From: Mycogone perniciosa
Taxonomy: Eukaryota; Ascomycota; Sordariomycetes; Hypocreales; Hypocreaceae
Direction: 5' to 3'
Length of the DNA stretch: 64,000 bases
Assembly: GCA_025331125.1 (NCBI GenBank)
Contig: JAOALB010000081.1
Span: 124,001-188,000, forward strand
Positions 1 to 10,800 of this stretch are shown here, piece by piece. The position numbers were made by a program, and so were the translations under genes. Numbering within the stretch: position 1 is the stretch's first letter; each line of letters starts with the position of its first letter. The notes beneath the pieces are model-generated. The model had not been told where the DNA came from and did not search any database. It saw nothing but the letters and a program-made list of their open reading frames with translations.

Positions 1-474
1 ACACAGGCCGATGGACATGAGAGGAGTGTGCCTGTCACGCGTTGGAGTGATGGTAATGATGGCAAGGACAAACTTACACAGATCCCTGAGCAAGCACACA
101 AAGTTATCTGCAAGTTTTTGGACGAGTACCTCCCTGAACTAGGCGAGGAGGGCATCGGAATCTGGATGACACGTATGTGTTGGTACACAGACTCACTTGA
201 CAATCACTATGTGATAGATAGAGTTCCTGGAAAAGAAGGCCTAATGTGTGCAACAGGGGGCAGTGGACACGCCTTCAAGTTCCTGCCTAATATTGGCAAC
301 TGGGTTGTTGATGTGCTAGAAGGCGTGGGAACGGACCGACCTGCTATCAAGGCCTGGAAATGGAGGTCACAGAAAGAAAACGAGGAGCCTGTGAATACTT
401 TGATGGAGGGGATCAAAGGATCGAGGGCCTTGGGTAATGTTTGTTTGATGTCTGCTGGTGCTCTGAGTGTGTAG
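1..474 (+). CDS. FAD-dependent amine oxidase (sarcosine / fructosyl-amino-acid oxidase type), C-terminal part
   Basis: The reading frame is open from base 1 and ends at the TAG at 472-474, so only about 157 C-terminal residues are in the window. The visible part contains MCWYTDSLD, HYVIDRVPG and the segment GLMCATGGSGHAFKFLPNIG. This matches the C-terminal FAD-binding end of the DAO-fold oxidases that oxidise N-methyl or glycated amino acids (monomeric sarcosine oxidase, fructosyl amine oxidase, L-pipecolate oxidase), where the G-H-x-F-K-x-x-P-x-I-G motif sits beside the flavin. The substrate cannot be told from this fragment. The N-terminal Rossmann motif and the flavin-linking cysteine lie upstream or in the truncated part. 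The gene is convergent with the PP2C gene, with 96 bp between the two stop codons. Confidence 0.75.
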   Translation, partial: TQADGHERSVPVTRWSDGNDGKDKLTQIPEQAHKVICKFLDEYLPELGEEGIGIWMTRMCWYTDSLDNHYVIDRVPGKEGLMCATGGSGHAFKFLPNIGNWVVDVLEGVGTDRPAIKAWKWRSQKENEEPVNTLMEGIKGSRALGNVCLMSAGALSV

Positions 475-570
475 AAGTGCCTTTAATAGCAAGATCAAGA
501 TATCCATCAACAGTTCATTCGTTCGATTTGACCACCACCACCTTGGAATTCTCGTCTAGTATTCTTCTCC

Positions 571-2128
571 TCAACCACTCTCAGGGGCGTAAGGATCCTT
601 GAAGAAAATCACTTGCACCGTCACATCATCCCTGACATAGCGACTCATCGGACTGCACACCGTCATAACACCGCAGAACAACCCGCGCCGTCGGCCCCCA
701 AAAGCGTTCTTCACCAAGCACACAGCGGCACTGTCCAGATCCTCAATGGCAAAATATTCAGGCGTCGCCTTCCAGCTTGCGTAGCCATTCTCATCAGCCG
801 TCAAACCAGATGGAGCTTCAATCACTGTCTCAGGCTTGCCGGCTCGCTTCGCCGCAAGCCACCGGGATACACAAGTGACCGCATCTTCACTGGAAATGCA
901 ATCCCACAGTCCATCAGACGCCAGAATGACAAAATCTTCAGTCTTGATCTGGCGCGAAGTAACCTCCGGGCTGGCTGTCAAGTACGGCGGCGTTTTGGAC
1001 TTGTGACGCAACACACCAAAGCCGAAGAAGTTGGACTGCACCGTCTTGATGAATTCCTCGGTCCATTTCCAACGATGGTCGCCAAAGGCTCGGACCACAG
1101 CAAGACCCATCAGTCTTCCGGTCTTGGGATCAAGTATGTCGTCTTTTTCTCCAGGATGTGCCTCGTCGAGTCTGTTCACTTCGTCCTTGTTGAATCCCGT
1201 TTGATCGTTGCTCAGCGCGTCAGCAGAGAACTTGCCGGTTTCAGATGACCAGGATCCCAGCACGGCGCGAGAATCTCCAGTGACCGCGGTGCGTAGGACA
1301 GATGTCTGTGTGTCGTAAATGGAGAGCAAGGCACAGGAGCCTGCTATAGCCGGGGCAATGGCTGAGGCGACTTCACCTGAGCCTGACTCATGGCCGGCCT
1401 CGGCAGCCTTCTTCGCATTATCCATTATACTGTTGTCCAGGCGGCTAAATGCATTCTTTATAGCCGTATTTATGAGGTCGCCTGAGCTGGACTGGGCAAG
1501 CTTGCTGAGGCTGGTTGACACATAGGGAATTAGGGCCTGTCTGAGAACAGCAGACGTAGCCCAACCACTTGAGGGAGAATTATCAGTCAGTATCACCACA
1601 AACATATCCGAACACCGGTTTGAGACTTTAGACTTACGCATGTCCATCGTACACTCCCGCGAACAACGTCTTGGCTCCTCCCACACCGTTGCCAACTCCT
1701 ACAGCCCACTCATCCTCCACAGGCATATTGCTCGAAACGCGCACGACATCGACACGTCCCTTGGCTCCATCTTTACCATTGAACGTAAAGCTCTCGGTCT
1801 GCTCTCTGATTCTCTCATTCGCAGCTTTCAGATCCAGCACCTTGAGGGGCGAGACAACGGGTATTTCATCCTCGGTAGAAGGCAGCTGAATGCTAGGGAC
1901 TTTGTTCACGAGAGTTTGTTCATGAGTGAGAGTATGAGTAGGCCTTTTGGCCATGTAGATGCCGGAGCTGCCGACGGCTAAGAGACCAATAGCCCATGGA
2001 AGCTTATTAGATGGTGATGTCGCAGTCTTGGGCTCCTGAGTTGAGCTCCATCGTTGAAGCCCTACAGCCTGTCGCTTTGGTGTGCTGTTGTTCGCCACAC
2101 GAAGGGCTCTAACAGTTTGACGAAGCAT
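571..2128 (-). CDS. PTC5: Mitochondrial protein phosphatase 2C, pyruvate dehydrogenase phosphatase-like (Ptc5 type)
   Basis: Two exons, 2128-1638 and 1567-571, flank a 70-nt intron (GTAAGT donor, TACTGAC branch-like site, CAAG acceptor); the product is 495 aa. The intron falls inside the PP2C signature, and splicing restores GVYDGHAGW at residues 158-166. Other PP2C marks are GDSR, ASDGLWD and RDDVTVQV, whose Asp residues bind the two metal ions. The segment NDQTGFNKDEVNRLDEAHPG is typical of pyruvate dehydrogenase phosphatases. The N-terminus (MLRQTVRALRVANN) is basic and free of acidic residues, like a matrix-targeting signal, and is followed by a hydrophobic stretch at about 43-60 that may anchor it in the inner membrane. 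An upstream TTG is in frame, but 2128 is the first ATG. The family dephosphorylates the E1 subunit of pyruvate dehydrogenase; assignment to Ptc5 rather than Ptc6 is inferred from motifs. Confidence 0.85.
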
Positions 2129-2475
2129 TATGATCGCTTGCGGCAATCCACAGTCCTAAGGAGATGTCAATTTGATTTTTTTTCGTATTTGTGATATTTT
2201 TCACGCCTTGTCTCGGACTTGGAAGAAGATTGATGTTCACGCCAGCCTTTTGGTAAGAGCAAGGATGTGGCTGGTTTTAGAACCCCAGTTACCACTTTGG
2301 GAAGTTATTGGCCCAAACCTCCAAGTTTGTCTCACCTTCAACATCAAACATATTTAAAGAGAGCATTTGTATGTACGGAGTACTGTGCGTAAAAAACCAA
2401 AATACCCTCATTTGAGAACCAGTGTGCGCCATTATTATTTTCAGTAAAAAACCTTGGATCAGACGCGCCTCCAAA
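2129..2475. other. Intergenic: PTC5 promoter and SSF1 3' end
   Basis: 347 bp between two minus-strand genes. It holds one exact TACGGAGTA at 2374-2382 and T-rich runs; no gene is seen. Confidence 0.5.
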
Positions 2476-3863
2476 TCAACCATTAGAGGTATCCTCTTCC
2501 TCGTCTTCCCATTCACCCTCCTCCTCCTTCTTCTCGCCGTCCAACTCATCCAAATCCATGTCGCTATAGTACTCGTAGTCATCCTCATCGTCTTCATCGT
2601 CACCATCGTCCTTTCCGCCCTTGTTGCTCTTCTTGGCCGCCTTCTTCTTCTCCACATTCGCCTTTTGTTCACGGCGTCGGGCCTCCTTCTCCTGCCTCCT
2701 CTTTTCCCACCGCTTCTCCAGCTCCTTGATCTCTTCTGGCGTCTTGTGGAGGTATTCGTGCCACATGACTTTGCCCGAACACAGTCCCTCCTCGACTTTG
2801 GTCAGGCGAAGTCGCAGGCGCGGTCCAAGTTCAACGAGCTTTACGGCATGCCGCTCCACATTTCCCTCCTCTTCCTCCTCAGGTCCGCCATTTTCGGCGG
2901 CTGCTGCTCGGGCCTTTGCGGATAAGACCTTTCGCGGAGCAGTGTTGAGGACTTCAACTTCGGCATCGGTATCCACCTCGCTACCACTTGTCACATCAGA
3001 AACATATCCGTCGCCACCCTCACCACCAATCATGTAGTCCGCAATGTCCTCAAGCTTTCCCAAATTCGGCATTTGACTTCGTCGGCTCGTCTTTGTGCCC
3101 AGAAATTGTTCCGCAGCATTGATTCGGCGCACTTGTTTCGAGACACCCGCTGACCTGGTAGTAATAGCGTAGTGTCTGAAATTCAGAATGAAAGTACCGT
3201 CGTCCTCCTCGGATCGCTCTCGATTTAGCAGCAACACTCTGCGGATCGACTTAATAGCAGTGGCTTGAGGGTTGATAGGCGGGAATAAGGATTGGAAGAC
3301 CGTCGTAGCTAATGACTCGAGGTGCTTGGGGACCTTGGATTTGGCGTTGGAATCAGGACTGGCGAAGCTGTTCATGACCAGCTGTGTTTTGTTAGCGCAA
3401 TTCATGCTGTATCGATTTCTGCTGTCCTTACCAATGGTGGACTGAGGAACTCCTTCCCAACCCCTTTGGGATGCCTCTGAATTCTCTGTACATCCTTGCA
3501 AAGAGAGTACTTCTCGACCCGAAAATTCAGCGTCGGCCCTCGAGGAGCCAAGGCAACTCTGAGATTGGTGTTGCCGGTCTCGGATCGCGAAAAGAGCATC
3601 AGATGCGTGACGCCTAGAGGACCGCACATGACGGCATAATCCTTCAATCGGTTTCCTCTCCTTTCCTTCAATCGACTCGCAGTTCCAGGTTCCATGACCT
3701 TTCGAACGTCTGCCGCAAGTTGGCTGATGCTTGACCCAACCTCGCCAGCTCCAATTCTGATGACCATGCTTTTCGGATCGCGGGCAGATGCATGGCCAGC
3801 AGATGCCGGCTGGGGGTTATTTGCCCCCATATGGGTCCTTTTCTTGACTCTTCGTTTTGCCAT
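2476..3863 (-). CDS. SSF1: Brix-domain ribosome biogenesis protein (Ssf1/Ssf2, Peter Pan)
   Basis: Two exons, 3863-3432 and 3381-2476, flank a 50-nt intron (GTAAGG, GCTAAC branch, CACAG); the product is 445 aa, close to the usual length of about 450. The N-terminus MAKRRVKKRTHMG is basic and nucleolar-like. The Brix domain covers about residues 25-250 and includes RKVMEPGTASRLKERRGNRL, DYAVMCGPLGVTHLMLFSRS and FILNFRHYAITTRS; splicing gives FLSPPLLVMNSF. The C-terminal 170 residues are charged: a Lys/Glu/Arg-rich helix and then an acidic tail ending EEEDTSNG. In yeast Ssf1 and Ssf2 bind pre-60S particles and the 27S rRNA to support large-subunit maturation. The start was chosen as the ATG at 3863, because the upstream in-frame codon is a TTG. 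The gene shares its 270-bp promoter with RRP3. Confidence 0.92.
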
Positions 3864-4133
3864 GGTCAATTGGTATGATCTGTTGAAAAAAGGCTGAGAA
3901 AAGCTAGGAAAAGCTGGGTGAAACTAGGCGATCGCCATTGAAGGAAAAAAAGTTCGGCGGGACGCGCGATAAGAAATTCCGCACGTGCGATAACGAGCCC
4001 CACCAATTTTTTTTAGCTTGGCTCTCTATCGCCAATTTGACTTTCTCTCACTGAACTTCTTCCGTCAAAGCTGGACAAAGACATTGTATTTCTGTTCTTT
4101 TCCTCTTTTCCTACAGACATATTCGATACAGTC
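3864..4133. promoter_or_regulatory. Divergent promoter shared by SSF1 and RRP3
   Basis: Only 270 bp separate the two start codons. The DNA contains two copies of GCGATAA (3966-3972 and 3987-3993), a related palindrome GCGATCGC (3928-3935), a CACGTG E-box (3982-3987) that touches the second copy, and A- and T-tracts (around 3943-3951 and 4006-4013). The pairing of a GCGAT-core element with A/T tracts resembles the PAC plus RRPE pair of yeast ribosome biogenesis promoters. That likeness is an inference; the repeats themselves are seen in the sequence. Confidence 0.5.
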
Positions 4134-5620
4134 ATGAACGACGCAAAGAGACGAAAGGTTGCGCATAGTGCGCCTCGAAAGCGCCAGGCTCCCGAGGAGA
4201 GGGCTCCCATGGAGGCCCCCGATCTGCCGACTGAGGAAGAATCCGTTACCCTCGATGTTTCTTCAGTAGCAGACGCACCAGAGGTTCCTGAGCAGCCCAA
4301 GTCCTTCAAAGATCTGGTAAGCGGGTGGTGATACGGAATCAAGATGAATTTTAGGCTGATAATGATCAGGGAATTGTAGATTCATTATGCGAGGCTTGTG
4401 AGGCTCTCAACTACAAGCATCCCACGCCGATCCAAGAGAAGTCCATCCCCGTCGCCCTCCAGGACCGAGACGTCATCGGCCTCGCAGAGACTGGTAGCGG
4501 CAAGACTGCTGCATTCGCGCTTCCTATTCTCCAAGCGCTGCTCGAGAAACCCCAGCCACTCTTCGGCCTCGTCCTTGCGCCGACCCGAGAACTTGCTGCC
4601 CAAATTGGTCAATCATTCGAAGCTCTAGGCGCACTCATCTCCCTCCGATGTGCCGTCATTGTGGGAGGTTTGGATATGGTTCCCCAGGCTATTGCTCTTG
4701 GCAAGAAACCCCACATCGTCGTCGCGACACCCGGTCGATTGGTCGACCACTTGGAGAAGACCAAGGGATTCTCCTTGCGATCTCTGAAATACTTGGTCAT
4801 GGACGAGGCTGATCGTCTGCTGGACATGGACTTTGGGCCTAGCATTGACAAGATTCTCAAGTTCGTTCCCCGTGAACGTCGAACTTTCCTCTTCTCTGCA
4901 ACTATGAGCTCCAAGGTTGAGAGCTTGCAGAGAGCCAGTTTGCGGGACCCGGTTCGGGTGAGCGTCAGCTCCAACAAATACCAGACTGTATCAACCCTCC
5001 TGCAACACTACGTCTTCATCCCCCATGTCAGGAAGGATACCTACCTCATTTACCTTGTCAACGAGTTTGCGGGCAAGTCAACCATCATCTTCACCCGCAC
5101 CGTCTTTGAGACACAGCGAATAGCCATTCTTCTCCGAACCCTTGGCTTCGGCGCTATTCCTCTACACGGACAATTGTCGCAGTCAGCGCGACTGGGTGCC
5201 CTGAACAAGTTCAAGGGAGGCTCTCGCGATATTCTGGTCGCCACCGACGTTGCTGCCCGTGGTCTAGATATTCCCAAGGTCGATGTGGTTCTCAACCTTG
5301 ACCTTCCTCAAGATTCCAAGACATACATCCATCGAGTTGGTCGAACTGCTCGTGCTGGAAACTCCGGTATTGCCATCAGCATTGTCACCCAGTACGATAT
5401 TGAGATTTACAAGCGAATCGAAGCTGCGCTGGGCAAGGAGTTTGAAGCCTACCCGACAGAAAAGGAAGAGGTCATGGCTTTCCAGAACAGAGTTGAGGAG
5501 GCACAGAGACATGCTAGAGTAGAAATGAAATCGTTCCTTGAGAGCAAAGGGGGCAGAGGCGGCAAGGGGAAGCATGGACCCAAGAGGCGGAGGGATAACA
5601 TGGATCAAGAAGAGGGTTAA
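4134..5620 (+). CDS. RRP3: DEAD-box rRNA helicase Rrp3
   Basis: Two exons, 4134-4316 and 4370-5620, flank a 53-nt intron (GTAAGC to ATCAG); the product is 477 aa. All helicase motifs are present in order: the Q motif around PTPIQ, motif I AETGSGKT (residues about 100-107), Ia PTRELA, Ib TPGRL, II DEAD (about 206-209), III SAT, IV IIFTRT, V ARGLDIP and VI HRVGRTARAG. The N-terminal 61 residues are charged and disordered, and the C-terminus is Arg/Gly/Lys-rich. Sequence and layout match Rrp3, the nucleolar ATP-dependent helicase for 18S rRNA maturation (early pre-rRNA cleavages for the 40S subunit). The related Dbp8 family is the main alternative, but the N-terminal pattern SFKDLGIVDSLCEACEAL favours Rrp3. 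The gene is divergent from SSF1. Confidence 0.92.
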
Positions 5621-5905
5621 AGAAGAAGACAAGGCAGTGAAACAACAAAAAAGGAGGGGCATTGGTAGGCGCACGAAAGAAGGTGTTTGGGAGTATAAAA
5701 TGAATGCCATCTATTGATGCAGTTTTAGAGTGTTTTGTTATAGCAAATAATGTTAAGCAACTAAAAGTTATCGAATTTTATTCAGATTTTCCGAGAAAGA
5801 GCATGATTTTTCGGTGCTGGAATAGTTGGAGCGTGTCTCAATTATCCTAAGCTTGTTTCATTATGAGATTCTCACCCGAATACTATCTCTAGTATGGCAG
5901 AGTCG

Positions 5906-7504
5906 TCAATCTCGCCGTCTCTTTTGCGCGTCTGTGAACATTTCCCCATCAGGCTCATCAAAGGAATAATTCCAGTGAATATATCTAACAATGCCATCCT
6001 CATCACACCGAAAGGAGAATTTGTGGAAATCGACAGACCATCCGGTAAATATCGCCCGTCTCGCCTCTGCGTCCCTGTCAACCTCCCAAAAGAAGATATC
6101 CTCGTGGTAGTGCCGAAGGTCGTAGTAAGTCAGGGACTTGTCGTTGATACTCGGTCGAAGCCCATCGCCATGTGCCTTGACTACCAGAGTGAAGTTTCCT
6201 TCAGCGTTTATATAGCGTCCTTCATACTCGGGATAGGGCCTATGCTCTGTTCCCTTCTTCCTCTCAGCCTCGAGCTGTGCCGTGGCCTTTAAAGGTCCTT
6301 CAATAGTTGTTTTTCTGCACTCCTTGACCAAAGCTAGGAAGTCAATCTTCTGCCTGACTCCCAAGATGGTGTTCAGGATCAAGCCGCCAACGTAGTCTGG
6401 AAGATCCGAAAAGGCCATCGTGTTGGATAAGACCACAATGATTGTATGGGACTTTGGTATGGTATGAACAGATGCCATGGCTCCAGGCATACTGCCGTTA
6501 TGATACGCAATCGAAGTTGGCGCCGCACCGTCACCAATAATGGGGTTCTTCTTGACTCGGCCATTGTTAAGGCCTATCCAACCGATTTCGCCAGGAAGCT
6601 CGGTCAGAACCCATCCAAATCCATACTTTGTCGTCCCTGCGTGGTTATGAGGACTGAAAAGCATCTCGACCTGGCTGAAGGGATTATTCGGCGTGCTTGT
6701 TCGTCCCATCCGGGTCTGATCCTCAAGCGCAGAGAGAAGCGAGTTGTAAAGGCGAATCATGTCATTGACTGTGCTTTTCAATCCAGCTGCACCAGCCATT
6801 ATTTCACCACTGCCAATCGTCGGACTCGACACTTTGAATGGTGTCCCATTGCTGAGACTCATATGAGAAGCCGAGCAATTATCCTCTGGCGGAACTCCAA
6901 ACGTCGTTCTCTTGAGCCCCAAAGGCTTAAAGAATGTACTTTGCATGAATTCCTCCAAGCTTACGCCACTCAATTCCTCTATCAGTAGTGCGGCTGCAGA
7001 GTATAGCCAGTTGGTATACTTGATTGTACTTCGAAAGTCGGCCACCATGTTCAAGGCTCCAAGCACATTGAGTGTTTGATTTGCCGGGAGTAGAAGCTCC
7101 TGCTCCATCTGTTGCCAGTAGTTGACTCGCATCGACAGCCCAGTGCGATGAGCCAGAACATCAACCATATTCGTCTGGGATTCGACATGTTTGTTTCGTT
7201 GGTGAAAGCCTGGCAAGACGTCTCGAAGCAAAGAGTCCCATCGGAGCTTGCCCTGCTCGACTAATACTCCGATTGAAGCAGCGATCAGACATTTCGACAG
7301 GGAAGCAAGATGATAGACAGTTTCAGCATCTGGCGTCTCTCTAGTGAGTATGTTGCTGAATCCATAGTTCGATCGGTGAACGTCTTCGCCTTTGTGCATC
7401 ACGCCAATGGACAAGCCTGCATTGCCAGCCGCGTCACATAACCCTTGAATCTCTCCGTGAAGGGCGTCAATAGCCTTGACGATTTCCGTGATAGAAGCCT
7501 CCAT
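5906..7504 (-). CDS. Serine beta-lactamase-like hydrolase (class C / EstB-like)
   Basis: Single exon, 532 aa. The catalytic S-x-x-K is SLSK (Ser68, Lys71). The second-motif tyrosine is probably the Tyr in WLYSAA (about residue 170), and the third motif is HNGS, which replaces the KTG box. This is the pattern of the beta-lactamase/transpeptidase-like family of fungi, which includes esterases, lovastatin-type acyltransferases and lactam hydrolases. Residues past about 420 form an extra C-terminal domain (YPEYEGRYINAEGNF) like the lipocalin-type extension found in many of these proteins. There is no signal peptide, so a cytosolic location is likely. The substrate cannot be inferred. The gene is convergent with RRP3 (285 bp between stops) and lies upstream of the HIR3 3' end. 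Confidence 0.85.
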   Translation of the reverse strand: MEASITEIVKAIDALHGEIQGLCDAAGNAGLSIGVMHKGEDVHRSNYGFSNILTRETPDAETVYHLASLSKCLIAASIGVLVEQGKLRWDSLLRDVLPGFHQRNKHVESQTNMVDVLAHRTGLSMRVNYWQQMEQELLLPANQTLNVLGALNMVADFRSTIKYTNWLYSAAALLIEELSGVSLEEFMQSTFFKPLGLKRTTFGVPPEDNCSASHMSLSNGTPFKVSSPTIGSGEIMAGAAGLKSTVNDMIRLYNSLLSALEDQTRMGRTSTPNNPFSQVEMLFSPHNHAGTTKYGFGWVLTELPGEIGWIGLNNGRVKKNPIIGDGAAPTSIAYHNGSMPGAMASVHTIPKSHTIIVVLSNTMAFSDLPDYVGGLILNTILGVRQKIDFLALVKECRKTTIEGPLKATAQLEAERKKGTEHRPYPEYEGRYINAEGNFTLVVKAHGDGLRPSINDKSLTYYDLRHYHEDIFFWEVDRDAEARRAIFTGWSVDFHKFSFRCDEDGIVRYIHWNYSFDEPDGEMFTDAQKRRRD

Positions 7505-7884
7505 GGTATTGTGCTAATTAATTGCAATGGAGATAAATACCTTTGTTGTCGTAACTGGTCGTAACTAGTCCAATTTGTGGCCAAATTTGAGTGTGTAGTA
7601 TGACTGACAGTGTTGATTTGGAGATGCGGAGAAATTATGCCAAGACAGCACATTAATAAGGAGGAAAAACCATAGATAGGTACGAAGTACATAGGATTGA
7701 AACGAACAGCGCCAATGAAGTGGCTCGCCATCTTCAACTCCAGCTATTATATCAATACCAATCCTCGTTCCAAAAAGAGAAAATCAACGACATCTCGCAG
7801 AATAAGGATACAAAAAGCCACCATTTTCGAACATCAAAAAGGCCAATAGCGCCGGTTCCTCAATCTTCCAACCCAGCCAACGCC
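7505..7884. other. Intergenic: hydrolase promoter and HIR3 3' end
   Basis: 380 bp. It has one TACGAAGTA at 7681-7689; no gene is seen. Confidence 0.5.
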
Positions 7885-10800
7885 CTACGATCCGATTTCC
7901 ACTGTGTCATCAAACGGGGTCTCCGCGTCTGCCATTTCTGTATCCTCGTTATCCCCTTCATGACCTTCGTCATGGTCCTCTTCCTCTTCGTCATCGCTCC
8001 GATCCTCTTCCTCGTGCTCATCTTCATGTTCGTCTTCGACTTCTTCTGCTTCGTCTTCCCCCTCCTCATCATCCTCATCCTCTTCATCGTCGGATCTTTC
8101 TGGCTCGTCTCCTTCGCTCTCGCTGTCTGCATCCTCACCACTGGCCTCATCGCTTCGCACAGTTCGTCCAAGATGTGGGAATATCAGACCAGGAGGTACG
8201 TCATCATCGTAGTCGTCAGGCACATCGCTCAAATCGCTCTCGTCGCTCTCATCATCCGCAGAGTCGTGAATGCTGCCCGCCTCACTTTCAAGTTCCTCCT
8301 TATCCTCCATCTTGGAGTCATCGTGACCCTCATCGCCACCATCATGTGCGTCTCGCATATCAGCATCAAGATCCTCGCCTGCCTCTCTTCTAACTTGCGC
8401 ATCTGGTCCTTCATCGTCGCTATCGGCGTCACTGGCACCTGCGTTCGGCGTCTGGCTCCCGCGCTTGCCGCTTGACATGCTTCCAACTCTACTCCTCGGG
8501 TGGGCAGACTTGGGTATCTCCATTGAGCGAACAACAGCCTGCTCTGCTTTGCGAAGAACGTCAGGCTTTCTAACCCCTGTCTTCCGAGCTCGCGGCGCCA
8601 CCTCCGATTTTTCGCCCTCCACTGGTGTCGCAGTACCAGGAACACTGTCTTGCGTGCTTGTAGGATTCAGAATGCTGCTGAGGGAGCTTGCTGGCTTAGC
8701 ATCAGCCTGTGCTGCGGCTTGAGCTGCAGCTTCCAGTTTAGCTGCTACCTCCTTCGCATGATTCCGTTCCGCGATGATCTTGCTTGGTTCGCGTCCAGGT
8801 AGTGTGCTAGCCACATCCATGTAAATCTTCGAGTAGCAGTCGTTTATCAAATCGTCAATCCCCGCAGCTTTCATCAAGTTGGCATTCAGCTTCTTCAACT
8901 CGACAGCCTCTTTCATGCAGACAAATCCAGGGATATTTGACCTATCACCAGCTGCCCACTCTGTGATTCTCTCGCTGACGATTTCAAATTCCTCAGTCGA
9001 CATAGCCTTGAACGCCTCGTCCATAATATGCGGGATGTCGTGAGCTTGTCTCAAAAGCTTAAGGTAGGAAAGGCAGCAAGACTGCCACAAATCGGTAAAG
9101 TGGTAGAAATCCGCCCCCTTCTTCCGGAGACGACGCAGAAGCTGCTCTAAATTGATTCTGTCGGACATGATGACGAGGAGTTTGGTCATAAACCGCACAT
9201 ACTGTTCCGTAAAGACGTGGTGTCGGCCAGGTCGCTCGGCATCGCATTTCCACACATTCATTACCATTGTCTTGGTGAACATGCTCTTTTGTAGAATTCC
9301 AAAGGCAAGGACGGCTGCCTCCTTGAGATCGCCTCCCTGTTCCGTATTGCTTTCATCGAACAAGATTTTAGCATGTCGAGCGACAATTCGGTGCTGCCAG
9401 TTGGCCTTATCCTTATCTTTGAGCCTCTCAAGGTTCCGAATGATGTACTCGTCCCAGTCCTCAGGCTCCGTAAACGAAGCATAGACAGCTTTAGAATCAA
9501 GTGGGAAACCTAAGGGTTGCTCCGAAAGAAGTGTGGCTGCTTCCTTGGCGGGCATATCTCCACGCCTAACCAACTTGTGTACAACGGAGACAATCTTGTA
9601 ATGAGGTTCAAGAATGGGCTCGCTGTTACGAGATTTCCTCGCATTACAGGCCACCTCGATCGCTTTCTTGAGGGTGTCAAGCACAGTCTGAACGCCAATC
9701 CTGGACTTCGTGTCCTTGCTGTCAAGTTTCTCAATGGGAGTTTGGTACATCTTCCAATAACACTTTGCTAGCATGTAAGGATTTCTGATTCATTGTCAGC
9801 ATTGATCGTACAAAAGAGACGACGCTCAACTCACTTCCAGTTGCCAGGCTCTCGCTCCATGGCCATTTTGAAAAGCTTGGCAGCAAACTTCCAGACTTTG
9901 TACTCGGTCATCTGCTCGTGGAGGATCTTCTTGAATGTTCCAGCACCCAAATTCTCGATGAAGAACCTCTCCTGGTCTGAGTGCAGGAAGGGTTCCATGG
10001 CGAAAGGCTCTCGACTTGAGGCATACAACCGCATGCCGAACTTGTGGTACAAATCATGGAGAGGATCCCCATCATTAGCCTCCACTTCCTGGTGCCGCGA
10101 ATGCGATAGAGCGAGAGTATAGCAGTGGATAGCGTTTCGTTGAAATTTCACAAGTTCTGCACGGTCCTTGTTCATCTTGTCGGCCGTCCATAATACGGCC
10201 TCATCCAACTCGTAGTCAAAGCACTCCGCTAGTCGAAACCAAGCCTCCCAGTTATCCGCAGTAAATTGTAGCTGCAGCCTCAAGAAGGTAGCTCCTATTC
10301 GGAGATCGTCTGTCGCCCCTGGTGTCTGTCGCCTATTTAAATCAACAGCTTTGAACTTTGTCAAAGCAATCATCCCGAGTAAGAAGAACCAGCCATGTTT
10401 TGCTAGTGCAGCCTCCGGAGTATTTGTTGCCACCGCGTCAACTGACACGCCCCCAACTAATGCTTGGTACAGGCGAAGAGGATGAATAGGCTTCTTTAGG
10501 AGTTCTGTGAAGTTTCGCAGGTTGTGTATCATCTGCGGCGTTGACTTCGGTTGCCCAATGGTTTGTTGCATGTGCTCAATGGTAGTCTTGAGGTCCGATT
10601 TCAATAGATCCTTCATCGGCATACGGTTCGCCAGAAGCATGACCTTTTCCACGAGTTGCATAGTCTGTCGCTTCTCCAGTTTTTCGTGGGGGCAGCCGTG
10701 ATCTTGTACTTCCCACACTCCAACACCCAGCTTAAGGCCGTACAAATCATAAACCACTTGTCCGAGATAATCCTCCCAGTTTTCGATGTTCTTGTTTTTC

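Noticed and set aside
7720..8475. 251-codon plus-strand open frame rich in hydrophobic residues
   Set aside because: It is antisense to the acidic tail of HIR3; GAA/GAT-rich coding DNA gives long hydrophobic frames on the other strand.
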